Source: Pipra filicauda (taxonomy: Eukaryota; Chordata; Aves; Passeriformes; Pipridae). From it: a DNA stretch of 64,000 bases. Made by a program: the position numbers and the translations under genes. Below, one piece after another: positions 1-12,500 of this stretch (position 1 is the first letter of the stretch; each line of letters opens with the position of its first letter). The stretch is from assembly GCF_003945595.2 (NCBI RefSeq), contig NW_024104765.1:2790001-2854000 (forward strand), read 5' to 3'. The notes beneath the pieces were generated by a model. The model was not told the origin of the DNA and ran no database searches. It saw nothing but the letters and a program-made list of their open reading frames with translations.

Positions 1-1725
1 TTATGACCTGTTTCATGATCTAAATTTGGCTACTCCAAGCCCACCAACACTGAATTGTACAAGGACTCACTTGATGTAATATGCCACCTACAGAATGACC
101 TCCTGTCCTCTATGCCTTAGCTGACTGCCTGTTGAAGTCTGTTTGATACCTAAGTCATGAAGACATTAGTATTGTCAGCTGCTGCTTGTAGACTTGACAA
201 CTAAGCAGCTGAATTTTAGATGCTCAGCAAGGCCTTATTTGAACCTGATGAGTGAAGGAAAGGTACTGGTTACTTCTAATCCTGGTGGAAAAAGCAGCAT
301 AGTAGTACAAAAAGTCTGTGACACCTCTGCTGTATGGGAGTCTAAAAATAATATTTTCCAATGATTGAGCCCACTCTGGTTCTTGCTTAGACGCTTGCAG
401 AAAACCAGGGATAATTTTGTAGACGATCACATCACATCACACATAAATTCTGTGGTATTCACCCTTTGCTTTGCTTTTATGAGAACCATAAAATTGCACC
501 ATATATTGCTCAGCTTATTTCTTCTAGTGTAGCTTAAAACTCCTATAAATATTTGAATTTTGTATCAGATACTCTATTATAACCTCTTTCAGTGGTGTTA
601 AAACTATGTTAATATTACCTGTTTTCTGGAAAATCATGGAATATATGACATGTCAATTTTAATTGACTAGATGTTTCATCCTTAAATAGCCACTAGTTTC
701 TTCTACCTTAATGTAAATCATTAAGCAAAGATCTCAAAGATTAAAAAATATATTTAATATGATTTCTTGGAATAACTTTGTATGAGCCACAGTAAAATAA
801 TGTTTGCCTTGCAATGATAATCTGTGTTATATGTAAGATCTGTCCAGCTTTCTTGAATGATAACATTATCTGTAGTTAATATTTTTTTAATCATTCTCTT
901 GGGACTAGATCTGTAGGGATAAGCAGTACTAGAAGACATTTTCAACTTTGTCTGTAATTGTAAGAGAGATGAATTCCAGAAATCCCATTTCATGTGAAGC
1001 TCTTCTGTGCCTATGTATTTGGAAAAATTTAAAAGAAACAGTGAGTCTTTGATAAAGCTCAGAAATTAAACAAAAAATAAACAAAAATAAACAAATACTC
1101 TCAAAACATTTCTTACAGTTGTATTGCTGCTGGAAAGTTCTAGATATTTCCTGCCCAATTAAGATATAAATGTTGAAAAGGAGAGTAAATATTTGAGCCT
1201 TGACATTTAATATGGAGACTATAGAGGTCATTTTCATTTCTTCTTTAAATGAGTTCCAGGTACCAATAGAAAATTCTGAACTCAGTTTCTACTCTGCCTA
1301 GAATCATCCTTGCATTTTAAAATTCCATATTTCCTAAAGCACTGCCTGGAAAAGTCATGTTGTTCTGTGGCAGGCAATCACTGAGTAGCCTAAGGCCATA
1401 CTGACAGAGCTTTGAAGATTAAAAGTGTAACATTGAACTGGATATAAATGGAAGAGGGGAGACAGTTTAGCATACGGAGTACTGTCACGCTGAACCTTTG
1501 AAAAAAATTGTGATGTGTATGCTAGAAGTGTGGCTAATTCACTAAGAAAAGCCTATGTGTTGCTGTTCCAGGAGCGCAGCAAGAATTGCCCAATAGGAGT
1601 TTTCAAATATCTACATCTAAATCAACACAGGAAAACTCTGTCTCCTTCCTCCTGCATGAAGCACAGTTATATATCTTGGTTGAGCTATATCATACCAAAC
1701 TTATACAACTGTGCCATTCACTTAA
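1..1725. other. AT-rich unique DNA, no gene seen
   Basis: I see no recognisable repeat, RNA gene or exon here. Open frames are short (at most about 100 codons), A/T-driven and encode no recognisable domain. It reads as ordinary intergenic or intronic sequence. Confidence 0.6.
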
Positions 1726-1779
1726 GAGTTGGACTCGATGATCCTTGTGGTTTTCTTTCAACTCAGAATATTCTGTGAT
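1726..1779 (+). mobile_element. CR1 LINE 3'-end remnant (decayed)
   Basis: The stretch AGTTGGACTCGATGATCC followed by a CTTTCAACTC block and a terminal ATTCTGTGAT is the signature of the last 50-60 bases of avian CR1 retrotransposons. CR1 copies are usually 5'-truncated, so a fragment holding only the 3' end is normal. The orientation is + because the ATTCTGTG-type tail is at the right. I see no clear CR1 sequence further upstream. An 87-codon open frame running through it is not a gene. Confidence 0.7.
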
Positions 1780-4700
1780 ATATAATAAGGCTGTTAATAC
1801 CACTTCGATAATTTAATAAAAAAATACCTTTAATGTGTGTATTGATGCCTCATCCTGTGATCCAGAAATGTGTGTAATATAAAATTATAGAATTTAATAA
1901 GATAAGTGAAACAAAACAAACAAGCAAAAGAAAACCCATGACAGAGCATTTGCAGTTGATAACGTGTTTTGGATATATTTTGGTTTTTTTTTAGTCTTGC
2001 TTAAAATATGTTAGATACTGAAAGTCACAGGATTCCTTTGGCTGGCCACACTAAGTAGACTATTACATGCTATATTGACAGGGAGAAAGAGGTATTAACT
2101 GTGGATCCAGACACCTGCAGACACATTTTGCACACAATAGCAGGTGCAGATCCAGATTTGGTCTGGCTATTCAGATTTCTTCAGTCCCTAAAAATTAATT
2201 TTCTGTGAATGAACCATAATCTGTGAAGGGATCTTTGGTATCAACAGTCAAATAAACTTTCTGAGAAGTGATCAGAGGATACATTACAGGCAACATTTCT
2301 GGGACAGAAAGAAATTATTTTTCATACTCTGGAAAAATTCTACAGCACCTGAAGTGGACTCCGGAATGTAGAGGTTGACTGTATGTGGGCAATCTCACGT
2401 GGAGCTTGATATTAAATTATTTACATTCTAAAATTCCCTGTGGCATTTAACACAGTTCTCATAAGAAATTTAAGTTTCTGCTACCATAAAGAAAATTTAT
2501 TTAAAATTTATAATAGTCAAATATCACAAGCTTATGATCAAGCCAAAATAAAATCAACTGGTACAGTGGTGAACAGTACTGAAATGTAAGTTCTTACAGA
2601 GCACACTCTTTCTCCTTTTCAGTTCTTTCTGCACCTTAAGCAGAGTCTTTTTAAAAAATAGCTGTGTTTCCTTATCTTCCATTTTGACTTTATGGGCAAA
2701 TGATATTTTGATGGGTTTGCCTTTAGGGTATCTCTTTCCTTTCTAGTCAACAAACTGTCTTAAAAGATAGTTTTATTGTTTTCTTCTGAAATTGCAGTAA
2801 AAGGAATCAAAAACTCGTTGATCCTCCTGTAAGGTCCATCAGCAGGTACAGAGGGTTATGTTGACCTAAAAACAGCTTACAACATATAATTTCAGTGCAA
2901 ATATATGCAATGAATAATGGCACAAATGTCATTAATATTATCATCATTTCAAATGTTAAATAAACTTTTCCAGAATTTCCTTTATGGAGCAACATTATAG
3001 ATATAGGACAATATGCCTTCATTCTGCTAGAATGCTACAACTTCAAGGGCAAAGAACCTGATTTTGATAGATGCTGAATGTCATTCAACCCACTGGGTTT
3101 GTGGATACTGAGTACCTTTCCAAGGGATAGCTAGTCCTTCATAAGATCAGTCCATAGAAGCACTGCTGCCGTAAGGTCTTGGAGTTTCTGTCAAATGGGC
3201 AATAGAAAAATGTGATAAAGTGTGTTTAGATGAAATATAGCAACCTAGTCAGCTGTTAATACTGGCAGTGGTGAGTCAATTTGAAGACAGAGCTGAAAGG
3301 ACTCTAGCTCTAAAATTGAAAAAGTTTTGAATCAATATAGGTAAATAAGAACACAGCAGACTTACAGAGAAACAGACCTTCCAATTTTAAGTCTATGAAA
3401 AGTAAAGGAATTATATTGTCAAGAGTAATCTGTTTAGTTGGCCCTGCAAAGTTTTCCAGTGTTCTAAAAACTATTTGTCTGTCCTCTTAAGGGGAGATGT
3501 GCAAAATAACATTGGCTAACATTTTCATTCTCATTATATTTGTTTTCTTTATGCTTGACTGCTCTATACAATGCAATTTCCTATAATACTGAGCATCCTA
3601 CCTTGCAATTTTAAAAGTATCATTCATGATAAATGAATGTATCTGTCAGATCTCAGAAAGAAACACAAATGTGCTGTGTTTTCCATGAGAGAAATATACA
3701 ATTGAAAAACTCCCCAAAGCAATTTCCTCCCAGGTCCATCATATACTCATATTTAAAAGGTTTTTTGGCCCAGATGGCCAAAATTAGAAATTCAACATAA
3801 TAAAGAAATAAATTTATTAGAACAATGATATGAACTTTGTATCAAAAACATAGCATATCTGCTACTTCTTTTCTTTCTAACTTAACTTCCAAATCTTCTT
3901 GACCCAAATGTGCAGAGCACATGACCAAGAGTAACCAGCTTCCAGGTGCTTGATGTATACATATCTCGAATGTATATGAATTGCAATATATCTGAGCCCT
4001 TCTTTCTGCTGGTAAACACTTGAAAGGAGAAAAACAAATAAGCAAAAATCCTAATTTTTAGGTCCATAATATATTAGACCCAGAATAAAATAGAACTCAG
4101 GATGATAACAATACTGTTCTCCTCTAAATATGAATTCAAAGGAAGCACTTACATAAAAGCCAATGCACCTGCTGGAACAGAAAGGAACAGCAACAAAAAC
4201 AGCGACAAAACTGATGAACACTGTAGTGCCACCCAAACTACTGAACATATGTGGAGTAATTCACAGTTTTCGTTGAGAAAGATGTTCTTTGTTTCAGAAC
4301 TTATTGCAGTTACATAGTCTTCTGTACATACGCCCTTGAGAATGTCCACCAGTCTACTGTCCTGAGCAAGGAGAATTTGGACCCAGGAAATACTAAAGGG
4401 ATTCTAAATCTTTTAGTCACATTAGGAACTGCAAGATATCTAGGAATCCATCACTATGATCTTAATTCTTATTGGGAATTTGACAAGACCCAACCAAAGG
4501 AGCCAGTTTTTGCTTACTTTGTGTCCTTTCCTATTATCTAAGCAATCTGTCACCGAAGTAACTGAACAAGTATTGACAGATTTATTCTCACAGATATGAT
4601 AAGTATTGTTATTTCTCTTTTACAGTTGAAGATCTGAACCACAGGCAGAGACATCTATGAAACAGTGAAACATGAGTACATGCTCACATGAGACATACCT

Positions 4701-7455
4701 GAGAACCTTGGTTTACAAAATGAAAGCAAAGAAATACATTTGAGAATTCGTCCAGAATTACATGACTTGCCAAGGTTAACTCAGATGATTGTAGCAATGT
4801 TAAGTGCTGAAAACCTAGGCTCCTGAATGCTGGTGAAAGGTTTTAGCCACAGATTCCCCTTCAGCAAGTATGTAGAAAGGTCTTTATAGGACCAAATCTT
4901 TAAATAAAAGTGTTAAAATCCATTGGTTTGGTTGTCTGATAGTTGTTATATAACCTTAGGCACAGAATTTTATTGGCAGTTAAAACCAAATCTAAAGTTA
5001 TCTGGCAAAGAAAGATAAGAAAATTCCATTATATAAAATAATGCCTCCTGTTGGCCATGTTTTTGTTACAAGTATTATTGTTTCTCTTTCCAGTGATGGG
5101 AAAAGCATGTGTCTCTTCCTTTTTAAGGGCTTCCTTCAGATCATTTCATCTCTCTTTTTATAAAAGCATTAAATTCCACAGAAGAAAAAAATATTTATCT
5201 TTTAATTCGAATAAACATCATAGTAAAAGTAAAATGCACAAGGATTCAAACAGACTTGAAACTTTACTTCTAACAATATTTGACCTGAACAGTCTAAGGG
5301 GGTTTGGATAATTAATGAATAGTAGATTTTAGTTTGAGTGTGATGACTATATTTTCTCCTCCTGACTACATTACATGTTAACAAAAAATAAGCATTTTAA
5401 GGATAATAATTATTTGTAAATCTTTGTTCAAAACTGTATAGCTTAATATCATTGCTTTTAGCAATTAATGTCTCAATCCCTTCAAAATATGCTGAACAGT
5501 ACTGATGAGATATAATAGATGGCAGAAGGTCACGTCACTTGGCCATCAAAGATTCAATTAATAAAATAGTTTCTGAGTATATTTGTCATAAAATGTGTTT
5601 TATGTGCATAAAATATGGAACTTGAACTACAGCTGCAAAACAGTTTTTTTACATCAGGAATCTTATCCCAAACAAAAATCTTCACATTCAGGGAAAAGCT
5701 TAGGTTTAGTAGAAATATTAAGAAAAATAATAAGTTCTGAGGTTTTTCATCAGAAAGAAACATTAGAGAGGGCTACAGCTGACCATTTCCTTCAAAGATT
5801 AAAATTGTATTAACACTAAGAAAAAATAAATCAATAATCTGTATGTATCAATATCATCTTGTTACTTCTAGTATCATATCTCCATTCTCTCCTGCTTGCT
5901 TTCTTACAGTTTTCTTATTCTTGCTTGGGATAGTACAGCCTTCTTTGTGCTTTCAGAGGGTCAACTTTCCTTAGATTCCCAGATATGCTAGTGGAAAATT
6001 TTGAGGTAAGTTACCAAATTGCAAACTGTTTGCCAGGTCTCCTCTATCAAGGCAGTGTGAAAAACAAGGGTCAGAATGCTATAATGCAGAGACTAAAATT
6101 GTTCCATATTTTAAAGATTTGTAAATTTTGCAGTGGGGGTGACTGCACTTCAAAGCTCAGCCCTTTGTCCTCATCCTGCTTAACCTCTCCAACACATACA
6201 ATACTGTTTTACTTTGTCTATGTTATCTGATCCCATCAGTTATCAGCTTTTTAATGTAAATCACTTTTAGGGGTTTTATTTTCATTTCACATGGCAGCTC
6301 CTTGGATTGAGCTGAAACTCTTCAGAAAAAAAAAATACAGAAAAACAGCAAAAAAAGGACAAACTACTAAATCCCAAACAGACAGACAAACCAAACAAAC
6401 CCTACCCACATTTCTGAATATGGCTAGAGAGATTCTTGGAAACACGACTAGTCCTCTTTTTATAAGCTGAAATACCTGGGAGTGCATGGCATCAATTGTC
6501 AAGCATTCTCTTACTCTATCTTATGCCACTTTGAATATGCAATATGTGAAAATTTTTAGCTGTTTCTGAAATTCATCTTGGGCACATCATAAAAAAAGTA
6601 TTAATAACAAATAATGTCAGGGAATTTGTTAATTTTTAATGTGAAAGGATGAGAATAATACAGGTACAGATAGACTTGAAAGGTGTAATGATGTGTGAAA
6701 TGTAGGGTTTGTTGGAATACCACTGGTGCGGAGAAAAGAAACAGAAACCGTACTATCACGTCCCTGCTACTTACTGAACTGGTCAATAAACTAATCTAAT
6801 TACCAAAGCACTGCCCAACACTGCTTGAGGAGAGACCATTTTGCCTGTGCCAGGAGCAGTTTGGTGTGTATGGAGTATGGACAATGGACTAACAAAATCT
6901 TTGGTTTGAACAGCCCATGTAGAAGAGCAAACATTTGTCTGCATATCTTCAGCTGTTTTTCTTTTTTTGTTTGTTTTTGAATCCTGCCACTTGACAGTTT
7001 CATTGAATGTCTCTACCTCTTGCACTCTATAACCCCTTAAAATTCTCTTTGTGATGCAGCAAACAGGCAGAATTTTATGTCTCAGAATCACCACTAGTCA
7101 CCACTAGGCTTTCGCCTCTGCATCTGTGTAAAGTGTATTCATTCAGCTGCTGTTTGATTAGTGGACTCTGGAGACTTATGTAGATATCAGATATACAGAG
7201 CTGACATTTCTGGCAGACCCTAATACTACTTCCTTTTCTTGTTTTTTTCTCTATTGTTCCTTTCTATGGAATGAAGTAGACACTTATGATGTTCACGTTG
7301 CAAGTAGGAGCTGTAGAAACTCAACTGCTCACCTTCTTGTCAGTGTTTCAGTCTCTGTAGGCATCATTATTTATACTACCAGATGAATACGTGACATTCT
7401 GGAATTCTACAGCATGAAAGCAATCAAGTACAAAATTTTTGAAAGTGCAAAGACT
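1780..7455. other. AT-rich unique DNA, no gene seen
   Basis: This stretch has no recognised repeat or gene. It contains A-rich low-complexity patches, for example around 1910-1940 and 6325-6405 (runs of A with CAAA/CAGA steps). The small open frames have no recognisable domains. Confidence 0.55.
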
Positions 7456-7513
7456 TCCTTTTGGATACTGGTGTACTAGAACAGATGTGTATCCTTTTGG
7501 ATACTGGTGTACT
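7456..7513. repeat. Short tandem duplication, 22-bp copies, 36-bp period
   Basis: A 22-base segment beginning TCCTTTTGGATACTGG occurs at 7456-7477 and again, identical, at 7492-7513, separated by 14 bases. The second copy is preceded by GTA, making a small perfect hairpin GTATCC-TTTT-GGATAC at 7489-7504. The identity of the copies suggests a fairly recent local duplication. No coding function is indicated. Confidence 0.9.
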
Positions 7514-9553
7514 GTCACAGCCAAGTGACAGATATATCTTTTCCAAAGCTATCTTCCCCCTGCAAACACTGAGAGGTTTCTACTGAGTAATAAAAATAAG
7601 GAGAAGAGAGGAAATTTCAGTTTGCTACAGTAAATGAAAAGCATAAAATAAAAAGTAAAATCATTGTGGTCTGAAGCTTTTTACAAGATACTGTAAATAA
7701 TAATGAACACTGTAAACGTACACTGATGCATAAATGTCTGACAGAGCAATATTAAGAAGTTATTTGAACTTCAAACTGACCTGCAGTAAAATGAAGGCAC
7801 TCAATTTAAGGAATATTGGAGAAGTTCTGATATGAATAAATGAAGAGGACCAAATCCAGGGTCACAAAATGGTCAGCAAAAACATGCTTCCTGTATGGTT
7901 AAACAGAATATTAAACATTTTTTGACCTAACATTAAGTTTTACTCTGACTTCTAAGTATTTGTAAAGCATACTTTACACTGCATTCATCCTATGTAGTAT
8001 TTCATGAGCTTATGTTACCCTTACACTCTATATGATTCTCATTTACAGTAAGCCCTGTTGTCAGGTGTAAAGAGATATCACTGTTTAGCAAATTCAATAG
8101 CAAGGTTATTTTAAATTGCCAAAATCGAATGCAAAATGAATAAACAAGAACACATTAAAATTGTTTCATTTATTAGTGGGAACAACCTCTTTCTCAAGAA
8201 ATAATATAAAAGATAAAGCTAATAATCTTCTGTCATCATAAATTACACAGAGCATCTCTTAGTTCTGGGAATCAGGGTGACAGAGGTACCAAGGGGTATC
8301 CTTACCATATCACAAATATGCAGTTAATACGTTGAGTAACTAATAACAAAACGTTAGCCAAATATTTCTTAAGGGAAAAAAGGTCCTTATTTTCACACTG
8401 TTCTTGTGACTGGATCAAGAAAAGCAAGGTTGTCTTTAAGCCACTTTGGGGCTTCCTAGGGCTTCCCAAAATCTGTTGCCTACACAGTCATCAGCAGCTT
8501 TGGAATATCTTTATACTCTTCTTTCTACAGCCTTGTAAGAAAAGTAACAGCAATCTAGATTCCTACGTCCCCAAAAGGACTGTTTTGCTCTGCAATTCAG
8601 CTCCAGGGATTCTGAGGTAGCTCATGGCCACTGGGGATACTTTGGGTAGCTAAAAAGGACCTTGATACAACTAAGTATTAAAAACACAATATAAAAATTA
8701 TTTCATGTGTTAGACTTCTGGTTTGAAAAACTTAATGTTGTTTCATTCCTGCCTATAATGTGCACATTTATGTATCAAGATTATGTGCTGACTGCTAATG
8801 TTCCTGTCTGGAAAGTTTCGGTTTTATGATGAATTTTCTCATCATGCTTTTCCTCCATGAACAGCTGTAAATTTGGCAAAGACATATATTTACAGCTCTG
8901 AAGAGCTTATTTGGCAGGTGGCTTTTGTTTTCTACAATTTGTTCTCTCTCTTAGATGCTAAATATTCTTCTGTCTTCTTTCCCTCTGTGCCTCTGCATGT
9001 GACAGAGACATCTATTTTGTAAAATCAGATTAATATTGTATCCTGTCTGTATATATGTAGTTCTCTGTAACTGCTCTTAGAGAAATTACTGAATATTAAC
9101 AACATTATTCTTTAAAATATGTTAGGTTCTTTTTCTTAAACAAACTCACTGTGCCTCGCTCCAAGTGTTAAGACTATAAATATTGGACTATCTGATTCAG
9201 AGGATTCTGGCAATCTGAGATCTGGAAGCCAAGTTTCACACGAATTTCTTTCTACACAGTTCCTTCTCTGCCGCCTTGTAGCGGGAATAGGAGTGAACTA
9301 GAACATCCAAATGCACTCCAGCGCAGCTTGGTGAAACAGTGGAGATGTCCTCATCACAGGCACACCCACACAAGTTTTTCTATCACATATCCTCAGAGAA
9401 TATTACATCCTTCTTTGCCAAATTGTATTTCCTGTTGATGGAAAAAAGTGATTCAGCAAACCTGACATTCAGTTCACAGCCTTATACCAGAATCAGACAA
9501 ACCTTATTAAAGAGTATTTGTCTTCTAATCTATGATCTATTAATTTGATTTTT
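7514..9553. other. AT-rich unique DNA, no gene seen
   Basis: I see no repeat family, RNA gene or exon in this stretch. It is A/T-rich with only short, unrecognised open frames. Confidence 0.55.
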
Positions 9554-9595
9554 TGGTGACACCTACCATAATACACAATATGATAGGTGTCACCA
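9554..9595. repeat. Inverted repeat: 17-bp arms, 8-base loop
   Basis: The left arm at 9554-9570 (TGGTGACACCTACCATA) is the reverse complement of the right arm at 9579-9595 (TATGATAGGTGTCACCA) except at one position. The intervening loop is 9571-9578. A 17-bp arm with one mismatch is well beyond chance for a window this size. It could be the fold-back end of a small DNA transposon, a palindromic duplication, or a stem in a transcript. The stem is shorter than a usual microRNA precursor. There is no known family match from memory. Confidence 0.9.
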
Positions 9596-12500
9596 TGTTG
9601 CCAATTCTCTGGCTTTATCTTTTTTCATGTCTCTCAAAAACTACACTAGGAGATAATATGAATTAGATTATATATTTTTGATTCAACAGCGATTATAAAG
9701 AAAGAAGAAGAAATAGATACCATTAAACATAATTTTCAATATAATTTGAAAACAACTATGCCTTTGAATTTGCACAGTGGAAATCATACTCTACACCATA
9801 AAAATTGGTTTTGAATAACTGAATAATCATTATCATAATATGTGCATTTTCTTGGGTTCGTCTCTTATGATCCCCTTCACTTACAAGACTGATGTCATTT
9901 GTATCTGGCAATGAAAACTACCATACATTGTGGTATTATTATTTTGTATTCATACTGATTTCAGAAGGGTAGAGTTGCACTGTTATATCTTGAGGTAAAA
10001 ATATATGTCTCTTGAATTGGTTTGCAAAAATTTTCACTAAAACTAAAATGACATTTTAAGCATTAGTGCTCCAAAACATGATTTTTTATATTATAATTCA
10101 TATACCTTTATAGTAAAATAGAAAAATGTGTAGATTCATGTAGTAAAACATGTTTATATATTTGTATTTTATCTTAGGGGTTTGAGTAAAAACCAATTTT
10201 AATCATGAAACATGGTCTTCATGTGTCTTTTGGGACAATTTCAGTGTCAGAACTTTGTTATCTACATGCTTTTATTAAAGAAGAGACAAAATGACTCATA
10301 TCACAAACACAGCTGTAGAGCTCCAGATAGGAAAAGACCTGCTCCCTAGAATCCCAGTCATATGTGATTACAGAAATATCCTAAGGGAGAACAAAGCCCC
10401 TGGCACATTTATGTAACTGGAATTCAAATTAATGTATTTCAGCTTCTCTTCAAAATTTGCATTGTTTAGATTTTAAATAAATCCATTTTCACCTTTTCCT
10501 AAATATCTTTGAAGGGTGTTGTCTCTAATGAGATCACTGCATAATAAGACTGAGAAATATCCTCCAGTATAGCAGTACTACAGTAGTATGTCCTTGGAAG
10601 AGTTTAATATCTGTCACTTTCATTGCTTTATATACAGTCTTGGTTGAATTTCATTCTTAACTCAGTTAACTACAAGTTCCCAATGCAGTTGATGTAGAAT
10701 CTGTTGAAACATATCAATAATAAATCAAAATATAAATCCTTATAGTTATGTGAATATGGGAAAACCCATTCATAATCCCACAGGAACTGACATAAGGGAA
10801 GTCATTGTAAGTAAGGTAAATAATGAATTTGTATCAGTCTAACGATTACTGCAAAGTAACCACCTTTCTGGTTCATTTTCTGACATCAAATGTGAAGTAC
10901 AGCACTTTACTCCCTTTGCCTGATAGATGTTCTACTTCACCTTTGCCATGGAGTAAAAAGATGCATATTATACTATAGTATATATATATAGATAAGTACA
11001 ATTGTTTATATTATAATGGAGTGACTGGCATAATGTAAATCCACACTTATCTCACTATAATCTGTGGGACAAGACAGACCTTGAAGGTAATAGGTGTGTC
11101 TCTGCTTTACTCATTTTAATGTTGTTACAAAGGTTTTCAGTCAATTAGATCCTGGTAGCAGCTTTAGGAAACTTCTCCCATAGTATATAATTTTAGCAAA
11201 GTAAAATTGGCCCAAGATCTTACATTATTGCTCAAATACTTTTACCAGTCTCTTCCTTCTTGCTTGTCTCCCTACCAAGGAGGTTCTCAGGTGTGGTCAT
11301 TGACGCAGGCCCGTCAGTGAGAAAGGGATCATGACTGCTCTAGGAGCCAACTCTCAACTATTCTGACAGAGATAGATGCAGGAAGCCAAACTTGTTGAGC
11401 ATCGACACAATTTCTGATACCGCGCCCTTTGAATCTATGTTCAATGTTTGCAGTTGTATAGTTCAATTTATCTTATATAAAATTGTACCAAATTCTTTGG
11501 AATTGTGTTGATTTCTGGCACAAATTAGTTAACCATACCTGAAGGAAAAGCTAAGCAGACTTAGTTGAACTTCCAATTCAGTGGAAGATAGAACTCAAAT
11601 TGAAGTCCACAATTTCCTTTAAATCAGGACTGAGAGGTGCAATCTTGATCTTAATCAAGTCAGTAACAAAATGCATCTTGCCTTCCAGGTGATGCCTGGA
11701 TTTCACACGTGGTAGCAGTTTTGAACTTACCATGTATCTTAAAATCAATTTTGTTTTCTGTTTATTTCTTTGTTACCTTTTTCTCCTGGTTTTGTGTTTT
11801 TGTGTCATTAGGGGATGACTTTAGGAACTGCTTCTCTCCCGTGCTAGGGAAAGTTTTTCAAGGTATGTGCACATACCATAGCAATATCAGTTAATATATC
11901 ATCCTTCCCCCGCGCCACAGAAAGAAGCAGAGAATTGGCTCTGCAACGGAATTCAGTCAAATCATGTCTAGCTAACAAGTCTCCCAGTTCCATGTACTCC
12001 CCTGTCTCCTGGCAGAGATGACAAAATTCCTGGGATCCAAACACACAGAAAAATGTTAGCAGAACTAGAGGGATCTCAGAGGGAAAAGAAATCCTAACAT
12101 GTTTAGTCTAGGATTGATATCTTGTTATATTTGAAAAGAGATCAGAAAAGAAAAGAATGAAAATATAAAAATAAAGGATTGTACACACATTGTAAAAATA
12201 AAAAAAAGATTCAGCAATAGAATGGAGAAAATAGAGCTTTTCTCCTTATATAGTCTTACATTGACTCAAGTATGACATGAAGTTAACCTCAGTGTAACAC
12301 ACTGAATGCCTGAGATAATGAAAAAGACATTTTGTTACTATGATACCTTTATGACTGACAAAAACTTTGAACTTTTTTTCTTTTTTTCTGTGAAAATATT
12401 TATAAATTTTATCCTTCATAAATTTTTCATCCTGCTAAGAGACTTCTGTTGGCTTGGGTCTCGTTATTTTGTTTATTTGTTTGTTTTTTCTTTATTTTTT

